Positions 12,906-21,415 of a stretch of DNA of 21,978 nucleotides are shown in pieces. Both the position numbers and the translations under genes were made by a program. The notes beneath the pieces were generated by a model. The model was given only the letters and a program-made list of their open reading frames with translations, was not told the origin of the DNA and searched no databases. This DNA comes from Candidatus Woesearchaeota archaeon (GTDB taxonomy: Archaea > Nanobdellota > Nanobdellia > Woesearchaeales > UBA525). Position 1 is the stretch's first letter. Every line of letters begins with the position of its first letter. The stretch lies in the NCBI GenBank assembly GCA_023252315.1, contig JAJPEB010000003.1, forward strand, positions 1 to 21,978, written 5' to 3'.

Positions 12906-15095
12906 GTGCGTGGCGAGATGAGGTGGGGCGTCGTCTTCTTCGTATGTCTCCTCGCGCTCTTCGCGCTCCCGTACCAGGCGGCGGCGGTCAACACCTGGGG
13001 ATGCTGCGTCACGCCCTTCGGGCAGTGCTTCGACGGCTCCGCGTTCGACTCGCAGGCGTCGTTCTCGGCCGCGTGCACCGCGGCGGGCGACAGCACGCAC
13101 GCGGCGACGGTGCGCGGCCAGGGCAGCGTCGCGACATGCACGTCCTACAGCGAGTGCCGCACCGGCTGCTGCTGCGCGGGTCCCGGCGTGTTCGAGAGCC
13201 CCACGATCAACAGCAACGAGGAGCTGCTGCAGGCGACGTCGAGCGCGTGCTCGCTCAAGCCTGGCTTCTCGTACCGGCCGCTTCCCGCGGGCGGCACGTG
13301 CGTCTCCGTCTGCGGCGGCGCGCCTGCGGCCCCTCCCCCGGGCGCGAACGGCACGCACACGGTCTCCGGCAAGGTCATCAATTCGACGGGCGGCAACCCG
13401 CTCCCCGGCACGCAGGTCTTCATGCCCGTGCCGCAAGGCGACATCAACGCGACGACGGACAGCGCGGGCCGCTTCACGCTGCGCAACGTGCCGAGCATCA
13501 ACGCGCGCATCTTCGCGATCAACCCGATGTGCCAGCCCGGCCAGTCGTCGCCCGTGCGCGTGGACCGCGACTGGAGCAACATCACGATCGGCCTCTTCTG
13601 CGGCATCGAAGCGTGCACGCACGCATCGCCCGCGTTCCTCGAGCAGCCCAAGGCGGTGCGCGGCACGAGCAACATCACGTTCACGCTCTCGCTGCAGGAC
13701 TCGTGCGCGGATTTCCTCCAGTTCGAGCCGCTGCGCTGCGACGTGCAGGGGCTCAACTGCATCGCGCTGCGCCCGACCACGTCCCCCGTCGTCACGGACA
13801 CCGGCGTCGCGCCGAACTCGACGTACTGCTACAAGGCCGTCGCGAGGTTCAAGGAGGGCGGGACCTCGGGCGAGAACGACTCCACGGTCGCATGCGTCTC
13901 GACGGGCGACGCCGCGTGCATGAGCGCGAGCGCGAAGCCGCAGTGGTGCGGGACGTCCGGCGACCCGCCGGTCTCGTCCATCCTCAGCTGCGACGACAAC
14001 AACCGCCTCTCCCCCACGCGCTGCGACGCGAACACGGCGTGCGCGAGCCAGGCGGGCAAGTTCTCGTGCGCGAGCGTGCCGCAGTGCCAGAAGTGCAACG
14101 GCCTGCTCGGCCTCTTCTCGCGCGCGCTCGCGAGCCTGCCGCTCCCGTCCGGCCTCTTCACGACCACGTGCAGCAACGCGTGCACGCTCGACAGCCAGTC
14201 GTCGGGCAAGCCGCTCATGGTCGACGCGTACGCGTCGTGCACCGCGATCTCTGACTGCTCCGACTACCACACGCAGCAGTCGTGCACGCAGGACAAGTGC
14301 CAGATCCCCGGCTGCTCGTGGACCGTCGTCAACGCCGAGCTGGGCCAGGGCATCTGCTCGTCGCCCCAGCGCCCGGCGTGCAGCAGCTGCGCGAGCATCT
14401 TCGGCTACTGCAACGCGCAGATGTGCGGCAAGATCAGCCCCGATTGCTATTTCGACGGGGACGCGAACGGCCTCGCGAGCGCGCAGGGATGCATCGCGAG
14501 ATCCGACGCGGCGTGCAGGTTCTACGACAACGCGCAGGACTGCACCGCGGGCGCGCCCGGGGCCTCCTACAACATCCGATACGCGAACGGGAACCGATCG
14601 GGCGGCGACAACACGAGGACCGTCGCGAGCCACGACAGGCTCGGCATCGGCGCGTGCTCGTGGGTCGCGAACGAGAGCATCTGCATCAAGAACGCGGACA
14701 TGGCGGGGGGCGCCGAGGACGACTGCATCGAGAACGGCAGGATCCTCGACGATCCCTCGTGCCTCACCGACAGCACGCCGCCCACGACGGAGTTCTTCCT
14801 GCGCGATCCGCCGATCTACGGCAGGTCGACGCTGCGCTCGCTCCCCTACCGCGTGAGCGACGACAAGTCCCCGGTCGCGGCGATCCGCACGTACGTCTGC
14901 TTCGCGCAGGGATCGTCCTGCTACCCCACGCAGACGCTCTCGCAGGTCGCGCTGCCCCCCGACGGCGAGTACACGATGCGCTACTTCTCGGTCGACGCGA
15001 GCGAGAACTCCGAGCCCGTGAAGGAGGCGCGCCTCATCGTGCGCGAGACGGGCGACCCCGCGATCGACCAGGTCAGGATCGAGGAGGACAGATGA
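12906..15095 (+). CDS. Cys-rich secreted surface protein, 729 aa
   Basis: From GTG 12906 the protein begins MRGEMRWGVVFFVCLLALFA with a Sec signal peptide ending near PYQAAAV. Roughly residues 150-230 form a carboxypeptidase-regulatory-like beta-sandwich (VSGKVINSTGGNPLPGTQVF...TTDSAGRFTLRNVP), a common module in surface proteins. A fibronectin-like stretch follows (NSTYCYKAVARF). From about residue 340 come many Cys-rich short units (CDDNN...C, CQKCNG, CTQDKCQIPGCSW, CSSCASIFGYCNAQMCG) that are probably disulfide-linked. The C-terminal 120 residues resemble an Ig-like domain (SDKSP-type turn, CFAQGSSCYP). No C-terminal membrane helix is seen, so it must be held by partners. ATG 12918 is the alternative start. 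The next gene overlaps by ATGA, so the two are co-translated and probably work together. Confidence 0.82.
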   Translation: MRGEMRWGVVFFVCLLALFALPYQAAAVNTWGCCVTPFGQCFDGSAFDSQASFSAACTAAGDSTHAATVRGQGSVATCTSYSECRTGCCCAGPGVFESPTINSNEELLQATSSACSLKPGFSYRPLPAGGTCVSVCGGAPAAPPPGANGTHTVSGKVINSTGGNPLPGTQVFMPVPQGDINATTDSAGRFTLRNVPSINARIFAINPMCQPGQSSPVRVDRDWSNITIGLFCGIEACTHASPAFLEQPKAVRGTSNITFTLSLQDSCADFLQFEPLRCDVQGLNCIALRPTTSPVVTDTGVAPNSTYCYKAVARFKEGGTSGENDSTVACVSTGDAACMSASAKPQWCGTSGDPPVSSILSCDDNNRLSPTRCDANTACASQAGKFSCASVPQCQKCNGLLGLFSRALASLPLPSGLFTTTCSNACTLDSQSSGKPLMVDAYASCTAISDCSDYHTQQSCTQDKCQIPGCSWTVVNAELGQGICSSPQRPACSSCASIFGYCNAQMCGKISPDCYFDGDANGLASAQGCIARSDAACRFYDNAQDCTAGAPGASYNIRYANGNRSGGDNTRTVASHDRLGIGACSWVANESICIKNADMAGGAEDDCIENGRILDDPSCLTDSTPPTTEFFLRDPPIYGRSTLRSLPYRVSDDKSPVAAIRTYVCFAQGSSCYPTQTLSQVALPPDGEYTMRYFSVDASENSEPVKEARLIVRETGDPAIDQVRIEEDR

Positions 15096-18000
15096 GCGCG
15101 CGGCATGAGGGCATGCGACGCGCCACGCTGCTGCTCGCGGCGCTGCTCCTGTGCGCGGGGCCCGTGTCTGCCGCGCTCATCTCGCTCGGCGGCTACAGCA
15201 TCGAGAGCCCGCGCATCGTCGTCTCCTACACGAAAGAGGTGAGCCTGCGCAACTTCTCGATCATCAGCTCCGACGCGCAGCACGCGTCCGAGTACGCGCT
15301 CGACCAGGTCTCGCCGGCCCCGCTGCCCGGCGGCGCGCCCGCGTTCTCCTCGAGCTATACGCTCGCGACGAGGTCGTCGCAGGGCAACTCCAGCGCGTCC
15401 GAGCCCCTCGCGCCCGGCGAGTACCAGCTCACGCTCGACGCGGTGGACCGCAGCGGCGTGCGCACGCTCGACGCCGTGAACTTCCAGATCGTCGGCCTCG
15501 ATATCCAGCTCGTGCAGCCGCGCTTCGGCGTCGCCCCCTCGCAGCCCTTCGACCTCTATTTCGTCACGCTCTCGAACGGCCAGCCCGCGCAGGCGCACTG
15601 CGAGTACAGCAAGATCGGCTTCGACGCGCCGCTCACGGCCATCTCCTCGGGGTTCACGTCCGACCACATCATCCCCGCGCTCAACTACCGCGGCTCGATC
15701 TACCTCATCTGCGAGGAGGAATCGGGCAGGAAGACGTCGGAGCGCATCCCTATCGACTGGGATACGACACCGCCGATCATCAACGCGTCCGCGAGCCCAT
15801 CTCTCGTGCGCGACCCACGCGACAAGTCGGCGATCGTCGCAGTCTCGACGGACGAGGACACCGTCTGCTCGATCGACGGCGCGCCGTTCCCGGGCGAGGG
15901 CAGCGCGAACAGGAGCGCATACTCGCAGTACCACGAGACGCGGGTCTCGTACGACTCCATCTCTGACACCCAGCAGCACGTCGTCGCGCACGCGATCTCG
16001 TGCGTCGACCTCGCGGGCAGGGCCTCGAGCGCGCAGCTCAATGTCACCGTCGACTTCGGCCAGTTCTCGGACATCCAGGTGCTCAGCCCCGCCCCGCTCA
16101 CGAACCTCTCGGCATTCGACCTCGTCGTCGAGCCGACGTTCGCGGCAGACACGTGCGCCGTCGGCAACAGCACGATGCAGGCGTCGGGATCGCTCTTCAC
16201 GGCGCACTTCAGCGGCCTCGCGGACGGCAGCTACACGATGCATCTCGCGTGCGATGGCGTGCGCAGCGCGCAGCGCGACTACAACCTCACCGTCGACGCG
16301 ACGCCCCCCACGCTCCTGCTCAACGCGTCGCAGCTCCTCTGCGCGGGCGCGATCTCCGCGCGCTGGAACGCGTCCGACGCCTCGGGCATCCGCTCGTACA
16401 CGTACCGCGTCTCCGACACCTCGGGAACCCTCGCGCAGGGCACGACGATCCAGGGCGGCGCGAGCCTCGTGCCCACGCGCAGGCTCTCGGGCGCTCTCCA
16501 CTGGGAGGTCCTCGCGACCGACAACGCGGGCAACGGCGCGCTCCAGGCCGCGGACATCCCAGACCTGCGCGACGGCCAGGAAGAGGAGTGCGGGCTGCCG
16601 CCGTTCATCAGGATCGTGCAGCCCCCGCTCGGCTTCGCGCTCGCCTCGCCATACACGCTCACGCTCGCGACCCCCGCTGCCTCGGCGTGCCGCTATTCGC
16701 TCCAGCCCGGCGTCGACTGGGACGGGCGCGTGCCGCTCTCGACGAGCGATGGGCGCACGCACGTGACTCCTGCGCTCACGTTCGCGGACCAGCAGCTCTA
16801 CGTCTGGTGCCAGGAGCCCTCGCTCAAGAACCACACGAGGACGGTGCGCGTGGGCGTCGACACGAGCGCCCCCTCGATCGCGGTCACGGCCTCCCCCAAT
16901 CCCGTCGTCGACCCGTCGCGCAAGGTGGTCGTGCTCACGGTCACGACGTCGGACCCGACCTCGTGCGCGGTGAACGGCGCGAACATGGACGGCGACCCCG
17001 CGGATCCCGCGACGTTCTCCACGAACCACGCGGCCGCGATCGACCTCAGGAGCGTGACGAGCCAGCAGCCGATGGACATCCCGTACAGCGTCACATGCGA
17101 GAACCTCGCGGGGCTCTCCGCCACGAGCGGCTATATCGTCCACGTCGATCTCGGGGCGACGCTCACGATCGCGAAGCTCTCCCCTGACGACTTCACCTCG
17201 AACGACAGCGTCGTGCTCGCGGTGCGGCCCAACCTCGACTCGACGTGCTCGTGGAAGCCCGCGCTCGACAACGGGACGATGCGCAGCTTCGACGCCGTCG
17301 TCAACAACACGCACAGCGTCACGCTGGGCCACCTCGACGACGGCACGTACCAGTACAGCGTCGCGTGCACGTCGGCCGCGCAGAGCGGGACCTCGCTCGT
17401 GAGCTTCGTGGTCGACCGCAGCGTGCCGACGATCTCGGGCCTGAGCGGCCCCGCGGTGCTGTGCGGGCGCGGCGACTACGCGTACAACATCTCCGGGATC
17501 AGCACGAGCCCCGTCGTCGCGTATTCCGTCGCGAACGGCACGGGCGCGCTCCTCGCCGGCAACACGACCTCGGCGACCATTACGCTCTCGACGACCTCGC
17601 TGCCGCCGGGCGACTACACGCTCAGCGCGACGCCGCTGAGCAGGTCGGGCGCCGCAGGATCGCCTGAGACTCTCGCGATCACGTTCGCGCGCGGCGGCGA
17701 TGCGGCATGCGGCGCGTCGGAAGGCCATTGCGGCAACGGCGCGCAGGATACGGGCGAGACGGGCGTCGACTGCGGCGGCACGTGCTCGAGCGCGTGCCTC
17801 GCGTGCTCCCTCGACACCGAGTGCCCGCTGACCATGACCTGCGAGGGCGGCGCCTGCGTCCCGCTTCCCCAGATCACTCCCGGCGCCGGTGGCGGCCCCG
17901 GCCAGAACGGGACCGTGACTGGCCCGCCGATCGGCACGAGCCCCGACACCTGCGAGTCCGACTTCCAGTGCTCGCTCGACGAGCAGTGCGTGGACGGGAC

Positions 18001-18577
18001 CTGCCAGAAATCCTCGACGCAGCCCCAGCCGACGCCCGACGGCAACGGCACCCCGGACGGCACGACGCCCACGGGCGGCGGCTCGCACTGGCTCGCGATC
18101 ACCTTCATCGCGTTCGGCGTGCTCGTGATGGGCGGCAGCGGATTCTACCTCCGCTCGCATCCCGGGCACGACACCCTCTCGTACCGCGGCCCCAATTTCG
18201 CGGGCACCCCCGCGATGCCGACGATGCAGCCGCGCATGCCCCCTCCGCTCCCGCAATCCCCGCAGCGCGACGCCGCGGCGCAGGCGGTGGCGCAGCAGCG
18301 CGCGCAGGCGGAGGACGAGGAGCGCGCGAGATCGCTCGCCCGCGAGAAGGCGATGGAGCAGGCGCGCGACCGGGCGTCCGAGCGCAGCGACCGCAGGCAC
18401 GACGCGTTCCGCGCGTTCGGCGAGCAGGAGGCCGGCACGGCCCGGCAGCAGCGCCCCGAGCCGGCGCCCGCGCGAAAGCAGCCCAAGGCGCAAGCCCCGC
18501 AGAAGGGCAAGGGGAAGAAGGCGGATGCCGACGACGGCGGAGAGGAAGATGTCTTCGACAAGCTCGAGAAGCTCTAG
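15092..18577 (+). CDS. Giant Ig-like repeat surface protein with C-terminal membrane anchor, 1161 aa
   Basis: A signal peptide (MSARHEGMRRATLLLAALLL ... GPVSAAL) starts the protein. Residues 135-495 and 504-865 are two copies of one segment of about 365 residues, each running from a QP..G strand start (LVQPRFG, IVQPPLG) through a TTPPI/TSAPSI Ig-like motif to a segment ending in TGALLAG or TSGTLAQG. A Cys-rich stalk follows (HCGNGAQDTGETGVDCGG, then CESDFQCSLDEQCVDGTCQ). A single membrane helix (WLAITFIAFGVLVMGGSGFYL) lies near residues 1000-1020, and the cytoplasmic tail of about 140 residues is rich in Ala, Arg, Glu and Gln and likely coiled-coil. Eighteen N-x-S/T sequons suggest heavy N-glycosylation. 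ATG overlaps the previous stop. It resembles an S-layer or adhesion protein; function is inference. Confidence 0.85.
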   Translation: MSARHEGMRRATLLLAALLLCAGPVSAALISLGGYSIESPRIVVSYTKEVSLRNFSIISSDAQHASEYALDQVSPAPLPGGAPAFSSSYTLATRSSQGNSSASEPLAPGEYQLTLDAVDRSGVRTLDAVNFQIVGLDIQLVQPRFGVAPSQPFDLYFVTLSNGQPAQAHCEYSKIGFDAPLTAISSGFTSDHIIPALNYRGSIYLICEEESGRKTSERIPIDWDTTPPIINASASPSLVRDPRDKSAIVAVSTDEDTVCSIDGAPFPGEGSANRSAYSQYHETRVSYDSISDTQQHVVAHAISCVDLAGRASSAQLNVTVDFGQFSDIQVLSPAPLTNLSAFDLVVEPTFAADTCAVGNSTMQASGSLFTAHFSGLADGSYTMHLACDGVRSAQRDYNLTVDATPPTLLLNASQLLCAGAISARWNASDASGIRSYTYRVSDTSGTLAQGTTIQGGASLVPTRRLSGALHWEVLATDNAGNGALQAADIPDLRDGQEEECGLPPFIRIVQPPLGFALASPYTLTLATPAASACRYSLQPGVDWDGRVPLSTSDGRTHVTPALTFADQQLYVWCQEPSLKNHTRTVRVGVDTSAPSIAVTASPNPVVDPSRKVVVLTVTTSDPTSCAVNGANMDGDPADPATFSTNHAAAIDLRSVTSQQPMDIPYSVTCENLAGLSATSGYIVHVDLGATLTIAKLSPDDFTSNDSVVLAVRPNLDSTCSWKPALDNGTMRSFDAVVNNTHSVTLGHLDDGTYQYSVACTSAAQSGTSLVSFVVDRSVPTISGLSGPAVLCGRGDYAYNISGISTSPVVAYSVANGTGALLAGNTTSATITLSTTSLPPGDYTLSATPLSRSGAAGSPETLAITFARGGDAACGASEGHCGNGAQDTGETGVDCGGTCSSACLACSLDTECPLTMTCEGGACVPLPQITPGAGGGPGQNGTVTGPPIGTSPDTCESDFQCSLDEQCVDGTCQKSSTQPQPTPDGNGTPDGTTPTGGGSHWLAITFIAFGVLVMGGSGFYLRSHPGHDTLSYRGPNFAGTPAMPTMQPRMPPPLPQSPQRDAAAQAVAQQRAQAEDEERARSLAREKAMEQARDRASERSDRRHDAFRAFGEQEAGTARQQRPEPAPARKQPKAQAPQKGKGKKADADDGGEEDVFDKLEKL

Positions 18578-19076
18578 GATCCCGCGCTCGCGGCGCCTCG
18601 GCGCGCGCGCCCAGATGCAGCAGGTGTTCCTCTTCCTCGCGGCCGCGCTCGTGATCGTCGCCGCGGTCTTCCTCGGCATCAAGCTCTTCGGCTTCGCGTC
18701 CGACACCGCGTGCGGCGCCACCGACTCGGACTTCCGCACCGCGCTGCGCGCCCAGCTCGACCAGGGGGCGACGTACGGGAGCAGGCGCACCGTCTCGCTC
18801 GACGCGCCGTGCGGCGCGCAGCGCATCTGCTTCGTCGACGCGACGATGGTCGCGGGGTCGGCCAGCGCGGGGTTCACGAGCGACGACGCGACGATGACCG
18901 CGGTCGTGCGCAACGGCGTCGAGACGAACGTCTTCCTGCGCAAGGAGCAGGGGATGATGGAGGCGGGCTACGATCCCCGTATCGTCGTCGACAGCGGCTT
19001 CGCGTGCTTCACGCCGGACCGGGGCAAGCTCTCCTTCCGCACCGAAGGGCTCGGCAGGTTCGTCAAGATCTCATGA
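18549..19076 (+). CDS. Pilin-like protein of the RAQMQQVF type, 175 aa
   Basis: The protein has a basic leader MSSTSSRSSRIPRSRRLG, then ARAQMQQVFLFLAAALVIVA, so a prepilin-like RAQM site precedes a membrane helix. The remainder is an extracellular domain with CGATDSDFRTAL, PCGAQRICFVDAT and a C-terminal CFTPDRGKLSF strand; paired Cys probably form disulfides. Uncharacterised DPANN proteins with a QMQQVF start and a PC...CFVD motif follow this plan, from memory of the family. The ATG at 18549 overlaps the giant surface gene by 29 bp and has GGAGAGGA upstream; an alternative ATG at 18525 is possible but further into the previous gene. The long leader suggests the true N-terminus may be shorter. 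It is likely a minor pilin-like subunit in one operon with the next three genes. Confidence 0.75.
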   Translation: MSSTSSRSSRIPRSRRLGARAQMQQVFLFLAAALVIVAAVFLGIKLFGFASDTACGATDSDFRTALRAQLDQGATYGSRRTVSLDAPCGAQRICFVDATMVAGSASAGFTSDDATMTAVVRNGVETNVFLRKEQGMMEAGYDPRIVVDSGFACFTPDRGKLSFRTEGLGRFVKIS

Positions 19077-19231
19077 CGCCGATGAGGAAGCTGAGGCATA
19101 CTTCTGTTCGTGCTCGCGGTTGCTGCGGCGCATCTAGGCGCAAAGGAGTGGAAGGTCGCAAGGCCCAGGGAAGTGCAGGAGAACTAGAGACGTCGAAGCT
19201 GCTGGAAGAGCGCGGGAAGGCACCGGATCGC
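19077..19231 (+). other. Odd 155-bp spacer inside the pilin-like operon
   Basis: The frame of the next gene stays open across this stretch from ATG 19073, which overlaps the previous stop as ATGA. Read as protein, it would be a basic 53-residue extension (MTPMRKLRHTSVRARGCCG...), but its third codon positions are much less GC-rich than the neighbours, with CAT, ACT, TCT, GTT, CGT and GCT codons in a row. It is therefore more likely non-coding, perhaps a small RNA or a processing site between genes. TGCTGCGGCG at 19121-19130 recurs at 21240-21249 beside the hairpin array. Confidence 0.35.
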
Positions 19232-20254
19232 ATGCAGACGAGAGGCCAGCTCGAGTCGTCGTTCCAGTGGATCTTCGTCCTCATCGCAGGCGGCGCGTTC
19301 CTTTTTCTCACAGTCGTCCTCTTCCGCTCATGCACGCAGCACGGCGAGGCGGCGGCGAGCGGGGCCGTCGCGGGGGATCTCGCGTCCCAGCTCGAGTCCC
19401 TCGCGTGGCAGCAGGAGACGTACGCGAACGCGAGCGCCGAAGGCGTGCGCTTCTCGTGCGTGGGCGACGTCCTCACGGTATCGTCGGGCGACGCGTCGTC
19501 GCCGATCGGCGAGGCGTCCGTCTTCCTGCCGCCCGAGATGCACGGCACGCTGCGCATGGCGACGCGCCAGCTCTCGCTCAGCGCGCAAGGCTCGCCCGAG
19601 ATCGCGCTCGGGAGCGCCCTCTACGGCGTCGACGACGGCACGTACTACCTCGTGCTGCGCGACGCGGGCACGGACCCCGTCGACCTCGAGGGCATCTTCG
19701 GGCTGTCGGCGAACATCGTCTCGCTCGATGCCGCGGACGTGAGCGATCCCGCGAAGCTCGCGGCGCGTGTCCCCCAGACGGCCCGCGCGGTCGTGCTCGT
19801 CTCGCCCACGACGGCGTACGTCGCGAACGCAGGCATCTCGCGCCTGCCCCCCGGCGCCGCCTTGCGCGCGGTCGTCATCTCGAGCGGGCAGGCGCAGTTC
19901 TACGATACGCAAGGCGACACGATGCGCGCGATCGCGCGCATGCCCGCGGAGGACCCGATGCTCGCGCTCGGCGCCGCGGTCTCGTCCTCGCCCGACGCGT
20001 ACGCGTGCGCCCGCTCGCGCCTCATCGACCGCGCGAGGCGCCTGACGCGCATCTACGAGCTGCGCGCGGCGAGCCTCTCGCGCGAGCCCTCGCTCTCGCA
20101 GTGCGCGACGGCGCTCAACGATACCTCCGCGCTGCTCGCGCAGATCGACGCGAAGAACGGCACGGACTACCTCGGCGCGGTGCTCGGAGCTGAGCGCACG
20201 CTCTCGTCCATGCAGTCGTCGCTGCGCTCGCGCTCGTGCCCGGTGATCGCATGA
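19232..20254 (+). CDS. Pilin-like protein of the RGQLESSFQWIF type, 340 aa
   Basis: From ATG 19232 the protein begins MQTRGQLESSFQWIFVLIAG, with prepilin-like RGQL and a hydrophobic helix to about residue 30. The extracellular part has VRFSCVGDVLTVSSG, strand-rich segments, ACARSRLIDRARRLTRIYEL and Cys pairs near the C-terminus. Proteins with a GQLxxSFEWIF-type start are another recurrent, uncharacterised DPANN pattern in my recollection. The start matches the short leaders of the sister proteins; ATG 19073 would add 53 residues of atypical codon use. The stop overlaps the next ATG as ATGA, so the genes are translationally coupled. With its neighbours it may form a pilus-like or secretion-like fibre. 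No prepilin peptidase or assembly ATPase lies in the window. Confidence 0.75.
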   Translation: MQTRGQLESSFQWIFVLIAGGAFLFLTVVLFRSCTQHGEAAASGAVAGDLASQLESLAWQQETYANASAEGVRFSCVGDVLTVSSGDASSPIGEASVFLPPEMHGTLRMATRQLSLSAQGSPEIALGSALYGVDDGTYYLVLRDAGTDPVDLEGIFGLSANIVSLDAADVSDPAKLAARVPQTARAVVLVSPTTAYVANAGISRLPPGAALRAVVISSGQAQFYDTQGDTMRAIARMPAEDPMLALGAAVSSSPDAYACARSRLIDRARRLTRIYELRAASLSREPSLSQCATALNDTSALLAQIDAKNGTDYLGAVLGAERTLSSMQSSLRSRSCPVIA

Positions 20255-20739
20255 GGCGGCGCGCGCAGCTCCAGACGCTCGAGCCGATCATCATCGTGGT
20301 CATCCTCGCGCTCATCGTCGGCGTCGTCCTGCTCTTCGTGGTGCGCGCGGGCGGGGCGCAGGACAAGGCGAGCGCACGTGCTATCGACGAGCGCGAGGCG
20401 ATCGCCATGCTGCGCAAGGTGACCTCGCTCCCCGAGCTCTCGTGCCCGCTCTCCGAGACCGTGCGCACGTTCTGCATCGACGGCGCGAAGGCGCAGGCGT
20501 TCGCGCGCCTCGCGGCCGACCCGCAAGAGCGCCTCGCGTACTATCCGCTGCTCGGGTCATCGCGCATCAACCTCACGTGGGCGGACCTCTCGGCGGGCAC
20601 GACGCGCTCGCTGCTCCTCTACGACGGGCTCGGCAACGCGAGCGACGTCTCGCAGTCCGCGACGTATTTCACGGTCTACGATCCCGTGCAGGACGCGCGC
20701 CTGTTCGCGACGCTCACGATCGAGCGGGGTGCGCGATGA
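20251..20739 (+). CDS. Pilin-like protein of the RAQLQTLEPII type, 162 aa
   Basis: It begins MRRRAQLQTLEPIIIVVILA: prepilin-like RAQL, an acidic Glu early in the hydrophobic stretch (as Glu5 of type IV pilins), then a long membrane helix. The soluble part has a LPELSCPLSETVRTFCIDGA motif with two Cys around residues 60-75, then YYPLLGSSRINLTW, and ends in a strand. DPANN proteins with an LPEL.CS...CID pattern share this plan, from memory. Both ends overlap neighbouring genes by ATGA, so this is the tightly coupled middle of a three-gene set. Likely a pilin-like subunit working with the proteins on either side. Confidence 0.75.
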   Translation: MRRRAQLQTLEPIIIVVILALIVGVVLLFVVRAGGAQDKASARAIDEREAIAMLRKVTSLPELSCPLSETVRTFCIDGAKAQAFARLAADPQERLAYYPLLGSSRINLTWADLSAGTTRSLLLYDGLGNASDVSQSATYFTVYDPVQDARLFATLTIERGAR

Positions 20740-21212
20740 GGGCGCATCGCCGCGGCCAGACCGAGATGATCGGGCTCGTGTTCGTGGTCGCGCTCATCGC
20801 GCTCGGCATCGTGCTCTACGCGCGCCTCGGCACGAGGTCCGGGGACGGCGGCGCCGCGCAGGCGGAGCAGGCGCAGGGATCGGCCTCGCTGCTCGTCTCG
20901 CTCCTCGAGACGACGGTGCCCTCGTGCGGGTCGAGCTTCGAGCGCGTCGCCGCGGCGTGCGTCGAGGGCAGGCCGATGTGCGCGTCGGGCGATCCGTGCG
21001 GCGAGGCGCAGGCGGTGCTCGAGAACGTGTCCGCGATCGCGCTCGACGCGCGCGGGGCGAAGTACAACCTGAGCGTCGAGGGGACGGGCATGGGCATCGC
21101 GAGCGCGGACTGCGCGAGCGCGGACCCGCGCGTCGATCTCGTGGCGGCGCCGCGCGTGCCGCTGCTCACGGCCACGGGGACGAGGTACCTGCGGCTCTCG
21201 CTGTGCAGCTGA
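20736..21212 (+). CDS. Pilin-like protein of the RGQTEMIGLVFVV type, 158 aa
   Basis: The protein begins MRAHRRGQTEMIGLVFVVAL: prepilin-like RGQT, an early Glu, then a membrane helix. The exported part has LLETTVPSC, ACVEG, CASGDPCG, a helix (EAQAVLENVSAIAL), YNLSVEG with an N-glycosylation sequon, and a C-terminal LRLSLCS strand; the several Cys probably pair. Start and previous stop overlap by ATGA. This is the last gene of the plus-strand pilin-like set and is followed by the hairpin array. In other DPANN genomes similar GQxEMIGL-type proteins stand at the end of comparable gene sets, as I recall; not checked. Confidence 0.75.
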   Translation: MRAHRRGQTEMIGLVFVVALIALGIVLYARLGTRSGDGGAAQAEQAQGSASLLVSLLETTVPSCGSSFERVAAACVEGRPMCASGDPCGEAQAVLENVSAIALDARGAKYNLSVEGTGMGIASADCASADPRVDLVAAPRVPLLTATGTRYLRLSLCS

Positions 21213-21297
21213 TGCGCATTATGGGGGTTCTCCGTCGGCTGCTGCGGCGTTCTTAGCTCACTGCGTTCCGCGGTTTTGCGTCGAGGCCGCTGCATAG

Positions 21298-21349
21298 GCT
21301 CGGAAACCCAGGGTTTCCGGCCCGCCGGAAATGCGAGGCATTTCCGAGC
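21298..21349. repeat. Hairpin-pair unit 1
   Basis: The outer stem GCTCGG (21298-21303) pairs with CCGAGC (21344-21349). Inside are GGAAACC-CAG-GGTTTCC (21302-21318) and GGAAATGC-GAG-GCATTTCC (21327-21345), separated by GGCCCGCC. The stems share GGAAA/TTTCC and differ at the tip. Confidence 0.8.
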
Positions 21350-21362
21350 GAATCGCGGCCTC

Positions 21363-21415
21363 GCTCGGGAATCGCAACGATTCCCGGCGGCCGGAAAACA
21401 CGCTGTTTTCCGAGC
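21363..21415. repeat. Hairpin-pair unit 2
   Basis: The outer stem GCTCGG (21363-21368) pairs with CCGAGC (21410-21415). Inside are GGGAATCG-CAA-CGATTCCC (21367-21385) and GGAAAACA-CGC-TGTTTTCC (21393-21411), separated by GGCGGCC. The first stem has changed A-T to G-C at its third pair yet remains perfect. Confidence 0.8.

Noticed and set aside
12104..14254. 716-codon second plus frame
   Set aside because: It spans two real genes in another frame and is dominated by Arg, His and Ala; no signal or domain.
12876..14633. 585-codon open frame on minus
   Set aside because: It is antisense to the Cys-rich surface protein gene, Arg/Ala-rich and without motifs.
14981..18943. 1320-codon open frame on minus
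   Set aside because: It is antisense to the giant surface gene, with low-complexity Arg/Ala/Glu/Val composition and no motif; a GC-driven shadow.
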